Source: Campylobacter portucalensis (GTDB lineage: Bacteria > Campylobacterota > Campylobacteria > Campylobacterales > Campylobacteraceae). Taken from it: 64,000 nucleotides of DNA. The position numbers and the translations under genes were made by a program. Below, piece by piece: positions 57,960 through 64,000 of the stretch. The notes under the pieces are model-generated. The model was given only the letters and a program-made list of their open reading frames with translations. It searched no databases and had not been told where the DNA came from. The first letter of the stretch is position 1; each line of letters opens with the position of its first letter. Location: NCBI RefSeq assembly GCF_009690845.1, contig NZ_VWSJ01000006.1:48100-112099 (forward strand), in the 5' to 3' direction.

Positions 57960-58690
57960 AAATTATAGCAAAAACTCTTGAAGAGGCTTATCTTAAAGCC
58001 TCAAGAGAGCTTAATCGTTCCGTTGTTGAATTAAATATAAAAGTTATTCAAAATCCAAAAAATGGATTTTTAGGTTTTTTTAAAAAAGATGCAATTATAG
58101 AAATTTTAGATTTACCAAATTTATCCCCAAACAAACAAGAAAATCAAGCTAAAAAAGAAATATCAATTAGTCAAAAGGTGAAAAATAAAAGCAATAGCAA
58201 AAAAAGTGAGTTGAAAATAGAGAATTTTAGCAATATTTTATATCAAGTAGAGACTGGATTAAAGAATTTGCTTGCATCTAATTTTTTTGAAATAGATATC
58301 GTCGAGATTAGTAAATTTAATAGTGATACGATTTATATTAAATTAGATGGAAAAGATTCTGCATTATTGATAGGAAAAGAAGGGCATAGATATAAAGCTT
58401 TTTTATGTTTGCTTCATAATTGGATTAGTATAAAATATGGCTTAAACATTCGACTTGAGATAGCTGAATTTTTAAAAAATCAAGAGAATATGATTAAAAA
58501 TTATCTAAATGACTACATAATTCCTCGCGTTAAAGAGCATTCTAGAGCTCAAACCAAGTTACTTGATGGAATTTTAATTAATATTGCACTTGAGCAACTA
58601 AAAGCAGAATTTCCTAATAAATATATAGGGGTTAAATCATCAAAAAATGGTAAATTTATAGTTATAAAAGAATGTAAGAAAAATGATTGA
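57956..58690 (+). CDS. khpB: RNA-binding protein KhpB (Jag)
   Basis: A 244-residue protein with the Jag N-terminal domain (1-50; KNGFLGFFKKDAII), a Lys/Ser-rich linker, a KH domain (about 120-185; LIGKEGHRYKAFLCLLHNW) and an R3H domain at the C-terminus (IPRVKEHSRAQTKLLDG region). It is the probable partner of KhpA, encoded at 45368. Overlaps yidC by 4 and mnmE by 8 bases. Confidence 0.93.
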   Translation: MKIIAKTLEEAYLKASRELNRSVVELNIKVIQNPKNGFLGFFKKDAIIEILDLPNLSPNKQENQAKKEISISQKVKNKSNSKKSELKIENFSNILYQVETGLKNLLASNFFEIDIVEISKFNSDTIYIKLDGKDSALLIGKEGHRYKAFLCLLHNWISIKYGLNIRLEIAEFLKNQENMIKNYLNDYIIPRVKEHSRAQTKLLDGILINIALEQLKAEFPNKYIGVKSSKNGKFIVIKECKKND

Positions 58691-60011
58691 TACTATAGTA
58701 GCCATAGCAACCCCTAATGGAATAGGCTCTATTAGTGTTGTTAGAATGAGTGGTAAAAAGGCTTTAGGTATAGCTTTAAAACTTTTAAAAATTAAAATTT
58801 TAAATCCAAAAGAGGCAAAATTTGCTAAAATTTACTCTCAAAAAGGAGAGTTTATTGATGAAGGAATTATTATTTATTTTAAATCACCTAGTAGTTTTAC
58901 AGGCGAAGATATAGTCGAATTTCAAACCCATGGTGGTTTTTTGATTTCAAATTTAATCTTAAAAGAATTAATTAATTTAGGTGCTAGACTTGCAAATCCA
59001 GGCGAATTTAGCAAAAGAGCATTTTTAAATGGTAAAATGGATCTTTCAAAAGCATTAGCTATTCAAAATTTAATAACTTCAAGATCTATTGATTCTCATA
59101 GAATTTTATCTAGGCAAATGTGTGGTGAGTTAAGTGAATTTGTTTTAAATTTAAGGCAATCTTTGATAAAAACTTTAGCTTATGTAGAAACGTGCATTGA
59201 TTACGCAGAAGATGATTTGCCTAGTGAAATTTTAGATGATACAAAAAAAATGTTAAATCAAAACCATAAAGAATTAAGCGATATTGTAGAGATTAGCGAG
59301 CAAAGAAGAGGGTTGATAGATGGTTTTAAAGTAGCCATTATTGGAAAACCAAATGTTGGAAAAAGCTCTATTTTAAATACATTGCTTAGATATGATAGGG
59401 CAATTATAAGCGATGAGGCTGGCACAACTAGAGATAGTATAGAAGAAAGTTTGGCTATAGGTACACATTTGGTAAAAATAATTGATACTGCCGGAATTAG
59501 ACAAGGCACTTCAAAAATAGAAAATATAGGCATACAAAATTCTATAAAAATAGCAAAAGAGGCTGATATTATTTTAGCTGTTTTTGATGGATCTAGAAAA
59601 TTTGATGAAGAAGATGCTAAAATTTTAGAAATTTGCAATCAAAATAAAGATAAGCATATTATTTATATTTTAAATAAAAGCGATTTGAGACAGAAATTTG
59701 ACTTTGATACAAAAAAATGGTTAAAAATTTCTGTAAAAACTAGTTTAAAAGAGCTTTTACAAGAACTTGAAAAATATTTAGATTCTAAAAATTATGCTGG
59801 ATTGATGCTTAGTTGCGATACTCAAATTTTTGCTGTAAATAGTGCAAAAGATAGTATTTTAAGAGCTTTAAATTTATTAAATGAAAGCGAGCTTGAATTA
59901 TTTGCTTATGAATTAAATTTAGCCATAAATGAAATTTCAAGCATAACAAGACCTTTTGAAAGAGCAGAAATTTTAGATGCAATGTTTTCATCGTTTTGTC
60001 TAGGAAAATAA
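58683..60011 (+). CDS. mnmE: tRNA modification GTPase MnmE
   Basis: A 442-residue GTPase that, with MnmG, modifies wobble uridines. An N-terminal formyl-THF-binding domain, P-loop GKPNVGKSS at 221-229, the TTRDSIEE switch, IIDTAGIRQ, NKSD, and the essential C-terminal CLGK at 439-442. Complete and of normal length. Last gene of the rpmH unit. Confidence 0.97.
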   Translation: MIDTIVAIATPNGIGSISVVRMSGKKALGIALKLLKIKILNPKEAKFAKIYSQKGEFIDEGIIIYFKSPSSFTGEDIVEFQTHGGFLISNLILKELINLGARLANPGEFSKRAFLNGKMDLSKALAIQNLITSRSIDSHRILSRQMCGELSEFVLNLRQSLIKTLAYVETCIDYAEDDLPSEILDDTKKMLNQNHKELSDIVEISEQRRGLIDGFKVAIIGKPNVGKSSILNTLLRYDRAIISDEAGTTRDSIEESLAIGTHLVKIIDTAGIRQGTSKIENIGIQNSIKIAKEADIILAVFDGSRKFDEEDAKILEICNQNKDKHIIYILNKSDLRQKFDFDTKKWLKISVKTSLKELLQELEKYLDSKNYAGLMLSCDTQIFAVNSAKDSILRALNLLNESELELFAYELNLAINEISSITRPFERAEILDAMFSSFCLGK

Positions 60012-60049
60012 ATTTATAGTTATTTAATCTAAATTTGTATAATAAAAAT

Positions 60050-60571
60050 ATGAAAAATTATATAAAAAGAGCTATTTTTTTGGATAGAGATGGCGTTATA
60101 AATGAAGATTTTGGTTATGTTTATGAAATTTCAAAATTTAAATTTAAAGATGGTATTTTTGAAACATTAAAAGAGCTTCAAAATTTAGGATTTTTACTTA
60201 TAATAATTACCAATCAATCAGGAATTTCAAGAGGTTATTACACTAAAAAAGATTTTGAAAAACTCACAAATTTTATGTTAGATGAATTTTTAAAAAATAG
60301 TGTTGTTATTAATCGCGTCTATTTTTGTCCTCATATTGATAATGAAAAATGCAGTTGCAGAAAACCAAATCCTGGTATGATTTTAAAAGCAAAAGATGAT
60401 TTTGATTTAGATTTAAAAAATTCATTTTTGATAGGTGATAAGGTTAGCGATATGCAAGCAGGAAAAAATGCTGGGATTAAAAATTTATTTTTATTAAGCA
60501 AAAATCAAAATTTAGAGTATAATACAATAAAAAACATTAAAGAAATTCTAAAATTTGTAAAGGAAAATTAA
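60050..60571 (+). CDS. gmhB: D-glycero-D-manno-heptose-1,7-bisphosphate phosphatase
   Basis: A 173-residue HAD phosphatase. The nucleophile motif LDRDGVINED has Asp12 and Asp14; ITNQSGISRG is motif II; a zinc-binding loop CPHIDNEKCSCRKPNPGM and GDKVSDMQAG follow. The start is ambiguous: TTG 60035 or ATG 60050, neither with a good ribosome-binding site; I chose the ATG. Third step of the ADP-heptose pathway. It shares one base with hldD. Confidence 0.92.
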   Translation: MKNYIKRAIFLDRDGVINEDFGYVYEISKFKFKDGIFETLKELQNLGFLLIIITNQSGISRGYYTKKDFEKLTNFMLDEFLKNSVVINRVYFCPHIDNEKCSCRKPNPGMILKAKDDFDLDLKNSFLIGDKVSDMQAGKNAGIKNLFLLSKNQNLEYNTIKNIKEILKFVKEN

Positions 60572-61557
60572 TGCAAAGCATAGAAGGTAAAAATATTGTC
60601 GTAACTGGCGGAGCAGGCTTTATAGGCTCAAATTTAGCACTTTTTTTTGAAGAAATGGGTGCAAATGTGTTGGTTATAGATATTTTTAGGAGTGGAGATA
60701 GGTTTGAAAATGGAAATTTAAAAAGCTTTGGGCATTATAAAAATTTACTTGATTTTAACGGCTTTATTTTAGAAGGCGATATAAATGATAAAAAAGTTTT
60801 AAAAAACATTAAAAAATTTAAACCTTATGCTATTTTTCACGAGGCTGCAATTTCAGATACAACAGCTAGCAATCAAAGTTTAATGATAAAAACCAATTTA
60901 AACTCTTTTATAAATTTGCTAGAAATTTCTAAAGATATAAACTCAAAAATGATTTATGCAAGCTCAGGTGCAACATATGGTAATGCAAAAAGCCCACAAA
61001 AAGTTTGGGAGTGTGAAGAACCTAGAAATGTTTATGGTTTTTCAAAGCTTATGATGGATAGAGTTGCAAAAAAATACTATGATAGTGTGCATTGTATAGG
61101 ACTTAGATACTTTAATGTTTATGGTAAAAATGAGTTTTTTAAAGAAAAAACCGCTTCTATGGTTCTTCAGTTTGGACTTCAAATTTTAAGCGGAAATTCT
61201 CCAAAGCTATTTGAGGGAAGTAAAGAGATTAAAAGAGATTTTGTCTATATAAAAGATGTTATTAATGCAAACTATTTAGCACTTTTTTCTAAAAAAAGCG
61301 GAGTTTATAATGCAGCTACAGGCAAAGCTAGAAGTTTTCAAGATATAGCTGATATTTTACAAAAAGAGTTAAATACAGATTATAAAAATATTTATATAAA
61401 AAATCCTTTTGCAAATCAGTATCAATACTTCACTCAAGCTGATATCTCTCAAACACAAAAAGATTTAGGATATGAGCCAAAATTTAGCTTAGAAGAAGGT
61501 ATTAGAGATTATCTACCTGAGATAAAAAGAGTTTATGAGAGTGAATTTAATGCGTAA
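60571..61557 (+). CDS. hldD: ADP-L-glycero-D-manno-heptose-6-epimerase
   Basis: A 328-residue extended short-chain dehydrogenase. NADP motif GGAGFIG at 13-19; catalytic Tyr155 and Lys159 in YGFSK; RYFNVYG and KRDFVYIKDV match the epimerase. It makes the L,D-heptose donor for LPS inner core. Overlaps hldE by 8 bases. Confidence 0.95.
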   Translation: MQSIEGKNIVVTGGAGFIGSNLALFFEEMGANVLVIDIFRSGDRFENGNLKSFGHYKNLLDFNGFILEGDINDKKVLKNIKKFKPYAIFHEAAISDTTASNQSLMIKTNLNSFINLLEISKDINSKMIYASSGATYGNAKSPQKVWECEEPRNVYGFSKLMMDRVAKKYYDSVHCIGLRYFNVYGKNEFFKEKTASMVLQFGLQILSGNSPKLFEGSKEIKRDFVYIKDVINANYLALFSKKSGVYNAATGKARSFQDIADILQKELNTDYKNIYIKNPFANQYQYFTQADISQTQKDLGYEPKFSLEEGIRDYLPEIKRVYESEFNA

Positions 61558-62950
61558 AAATCCTAATATTTTAGTCATTGGTGATTTGATGATAGATCAC
61601 TATTTATGGGGAGAGTGTGATAGAATTTCGCCTGAAGCACCTGTTCAAGTAGTTGATATTAAAGAAGAAACAAAGCGTCTTGGTGGGGCTGGAAATGTTA
61701 TAGCAAATTTAAAAACACTTGGTGCAGAAGTTGGAGTTATGAGTGTTTTAGGCGATGATTTGATAGCAGATGAGATCTCTTTTTTACTTAGCAAAGATAA
61801 AATAAAAATAGAAAAATTAATTCGTGAAGTAGGTAGAAAAAGTGCTCAAAAATCTCGCCTTATGGCAGTTCATCAGCAAATCATCCGCTTTGATAAAGAG
61901 AGCAAGGAAGAGATAAAATCAAAAAGCGAAGAAGAGTTGGTTTTAAAGCTAGAAGAGATTATAAAAAACTATGACGCTGTTTTATTAAGTGATTATGCAA
62001 AAGGAGTTTTAACGCCTAGCTTTTGCTCTTCAATCATTAAAATAGCAAATCAAAACTCTAAATTTGTTTTAGTAGATCCAAAAGGAAAAAATTTTTTAAA
62101 ATATAAAGGAGCAACTCTTTTAACACCAAATTTAAAAGAGGCATCATTGGCAACAGGTATTGAAATAAATGATCAAAACTCTTTAAAAAAAGCAATCTTA
62201 AAGCTAAAAGATGAAGTTTTACTAAAGTACTCTATCATAACTCTTTCAGATAAAGGAATGGCTCTATACGATGATAAGCTAGAGATAGTTCCAGCTATCG
62301 CAAAAGAAGTTTATGATGTAACAGGTGCTGGAGATACGGTGTTAGCGACTTTAGGATATGCTTTATCAATAGGGCTTAATATAAAAGATGCAGTTATCTT
62401 AGCAAATAAAGCAGCTGCTGTGGTTGTAGGAAAAGTAGGAAGTGCAACTGCTAGTTTAGAAGAGATTGAAAAATACATCCATTTAAATGATGAATTAGAG
62501 TGCAAGATAAAAACCTCTAATGAATTAAGTCAAATTTTGCAAAATGGCGATAAAAAAGTAGTTTTTACAAATGGCTGCTTTGATATTTTACATATCGGAC
62601 ATATTAAGTATCTAAAAAAATCTAGAAATTTAGGCGATATCTTAGTTGTGGGGTTAAATAGCGATGATTCGGTTAAACGCTTAAAAGGCAAAAGCCGCCC
62701 TATAAATTCACAAATTAATAGAGCTTTAATGCTAAGTGCTTTAAGTTTTGTTGATTTTGTAGTTATTTTTGATGAAGATACACCTTATGAATTAATTAAA
62801 AAAATAAATCCTGATATTTTGGTAAAAGGGGCCGATTATTTAGGTAAAGATGTCGTTGGAAGCGATGTTGTAAAAGATGTTAGATTGATAGAGTTTGAAG
62901 ATGGATTTAGCACAACAAATTTAATAGATAAAATTAAGGAATCAAAATGA
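61550..62950 (+). CDS. hldE: Bifunctional heptose kinase/adenylyltransferase HldE
   Basis: A 466-residue fusion enzyme: a ribokinase-type N-terminal half (LGGAGNVIANL, catalytic VTGAGDTVLA near 258) and a nucleotidyltransferase C-terminal half from about 340 (TNGCFDILHIGHIKYL, VKGADYLGKDVVG). It phosphorylates heptose-7-phosphate and adenylylates heptose-1-phosphate. ATG 61550 matches homologue starts better than ATG 61535. Overlaps hldD and gmhA. Confidence 0.95.
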   Translation: MRKNPNILVIGDLMIDHYLWGECDRISPEAPVQVVDIKEETKRLGGAGNVIANLKTLGAEVGVMSVLGDDLIADEISFLLSKDKIKIEKLIREVGRKSAQKSRLMAVHQQIIRFDKESKEEIKSKSEEELVLKLEEIIKNYDAVLLSDYAKGVLTPSFCSSIIKIANQNSKFVLVDPKGKNFLKYKGATLLTPNLKEASLATGIEINDQNSLKKAILKLKDEVLLKYSIITLSDKGMALYDDKLEIVPAIAKEVYDVTGAGDTVLATLGYALSIGLNIKDAVILANKAAAVVVGKVGSATASLEEIEKYIHLNDELECKIKTSNELSQILQNGDKKVVFTNGCFDILHIGHIKYLKKSRNLGDILVVGLNSDDSVKRLKGKSRPINSQINRALMLSALSFVDFVVIFDEDTPYELIKKINPDILVKGADYLGKDVVGSDVVKDVRLIEFEDGFSTTNLIDKIKESK

Positions 62951-63516
62951 AAAATATGATAGAAAATGAGATAAATGAACATTTAAAAACAGTTTTAAAA
63001 GTTCAAAATGAGTTGGTTGATGATATAAAAACAGCTTGCGAAATGGTAGTTGAGTGCTTAAAAAATGGTAAAACTGTTTTTTTATGTGGAAATGGTGGAA
63101 GTGCAGCTGATGCTCAGCACGTTGCAGCTGAACTAACGGGTAGATATAAAACTGAAAGAAAGCCACTTGCTGGAATTGCACTTACAACTGATACTTCAGC
63201 CTTAACAGCTATTGGTAATGACTATGGGTATGAGTATGTTTTTGTTAGGCAACTTGAGGGTCTTGCTAAAAAAGGCGATCTTTTAATAGCCATTTCAACT
63301 AGTGGAAATAGTAAAAATGTTTTAAAAGCTTTAGAATATGCTAAAGCTGCTAAGATAAAAACTCTTGGACTAAGTGGAAAAGGAGGTGGAGCGATGAATG
63401 AGATGTGTGATTTTAATTTAGTTGTTCCATCAAATGATACAGCTAGGATTCAAGAGATGCATATTTTAATAGAACACACGCTTTGTCAAGCAGTTGATAA
63501 TGCGTTTAAGGAATAA
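62947..63516 (+). CDS. gmhA: Phosphoheptose isomerase
   Basis: A 189-residue SIS-domain enzyme, first step of heptose synthesis from sedoheptulose-7-phosphate. CGNGGSAADAQHVAAELTGR (48-67) and ISTSGNSKNVLKALE are the sugar-phosphate site, and RIQEMHILIEHTLCQ ends the fold. It closes the gmhB-hldD-hldE-gmhA cluster and overlaps hldE by 4 bases. Confidence 0.96.
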   Translation: MKNMIENEINEHLKTVLKVQNELVDDIKTACEMVVECLKNGKTVFLCGNGGSAADAQHVAAELTGRYKTERKPLAGIALTTDTSALTAIGNDYGYEYVFVRQLEGLAKKGDLLIAISTSGNSKNVLKALEYAKAAKIKTLGLSGKGGGAMNEMCDFNLVVPSNDTARIQEMHILIEHTLCQAVDNAFKE

Positions 63517-63518
63517 AA

Positions 63519-63541
63519 TTACACAAAAGCATTTTTTGTAA
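63519..63541 (+). terminator. Weak hairpin after gmhA
   Basis: TTACA pairs with TGTAA and AAAA with TTTT around a GCAT loop with one bulged C, directly after the stop. No T run follows, so it is a tentative terminator. Confidence 0.35.
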
Positions 63542-64000
63542 GCTATCTTAGTCTTAAATACATCCGTAAGATTATTTTATTATTATAGAAACTGCATTTT
63601 TGTTAAAGCAGAGAGTATTTTATTAAAATTTTTATGATTGATAAGTATAATAATACCAGTAAAACAGTTTTTAATTTATTTATTCTCTATTTATGACTAA
63701 AAAACTAAATTTAAATGAGATTGAAGTATAAAATTAGAATAGTGAAATTTTATTTAATGTAAGAAAAATAGTTTATAAAATTTAATGTTGGATTAAACCA
63801 TATATTTGCTTTTATGAAATTAGTCAGAACGTAAGATTATTTTATAAAGCTTGTTGATGTTATATAATTTTGGCAGTTAGAATAAATTTTTAACTTCATT
63901 AAATATCTTACGTTTAGGTAAAAGATGATAAATTTTTATAGAAAAATTTTTAAAATAATAATAAAAAGTAGATTTACAAAAAATCCACTTTATCCAACCC
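63542..64000. other. Non-coding right end with a direct repeat
   Basis: No gene is visible in the last 460 bases. A 16-base exact direct repeat (CGTAAGATTATTTTAT) occurs at 63565-63580 and 63830-63845, and an inverted copy of its core (ATCTTACG) at 63905-63912. It may be the leader of a gene beyond the window. Confidence 0.5.
63565..63845. repeat. 16-bp direct repeat pair
   Basis: CGTAAGATTATTTTAT occurs exactly at 63565-63580 and at 63830-63845, 265 bases apart start to start. Its first 8 bases recur inverted at 63905-63912. Confidence 0.7.

Noticed and set aside
55577..60011. Replication origin near rpmH-rnpA-yidC-mnmE
   Set aside because: In many bacteria this block adjoins dnaA, but here there is no dnaA and no cluster of DnaA boxes.

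Overview
The window is a stretch of very AT-rich chromosome from a Campylobacterota bacterium, most likely a Campylobacter. Gene content and order match what I recall of Campylobacter jejuni in several long blocks: secD-secF-leuS-lptE-folC-mfd; rpmB/rpe/dnaQ; glnA, U32 protease, purE, glyQ, nif3, zinc-ribbon protein, waaA, rluA-type, ffh, rpsP, khpA, rimM, trmD, rplS; and gmhB-hldD-hldE-gmhA. The species cannot be fixed from the sequence alone. No rRNA, tRNA, insertion sequence, CRISPR array or prophage was seen.

Layout. 1-10349: a plus-strand run of protein export (3' part of secD, secF), leucyl-tRNA synthetase, LPS assembly (lptE), folate (folC), and a translationally coupled repair-like trio: mfd, a DUF815 ATPase, and a degenerate HhH glycosylase homologue without its catalytic Asp. 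10428-12103: a sulfite dehydrogenase pair (sorA, sorB) closed by a 32-nt perfect palindrome. 12193-16204: a minus-strand run with an RclA/hypothiocyanite-reductase-like flavoprotein, alr, dnaQ-like and rpe. 16308-19154: rpmB, a two-helix K+ channel with an RCK domain, a YdcH-like protein, an unknown protein and a PAS sensor.

19155-21640 is the only clearly accessory and decayed region. It holds a four-helix membrane protein with no normal start and an in-frame stop, a 70-codon orphan, and a heavily broken gene for an RTX/calcium-binding type protein that can be followed through four frame changes and several stops to about 21333.

21641-37735: HIT protein, pheS-pheT-aroA-ispH-rpsA, serA, a Ppx/GppA protein, an M16 protease, the split amino-acid exporter yjjP/yjjB, and glutamine synthetase with Phe at the usual adenylylation Tyr. 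37736-47171: the compact translation and envelope operon from the U32 protein to rplS, with many 1-14 nt overlaps. 47193-48923 is a 1.7 kb gap without a convincing gene, unusual for such a dense genome. 48956-55473: an NhaC-type antiporter, an M48 protease, prmC, a uracil-DNA-glycosylase-like protein that keeps its Fe-S cysteines but not its catalytic motifs, a periplasmic-binding-fold protein, ybgC and a DUF4149 protein.

55577-63516: rpmH-rnpA-yidD-yidC-khpB-mnmE (rnpA has no ATG, GTG or TTG start in a sensible place), then the four ADP-heptose genes gmhB-hldD-hldE-gmhA. The last 460 nt are non-coding and carry a 16-nt direct repeat.

No new multi-gene system stands out with certainty. The best leads are the two active-site-deficient DNA glycosylase relatives (9708-10349 and 52796-53422), the Mfd/DUF815/glycosylase-like cluster, the decayed RTX locus, and the unusual rnpA start.
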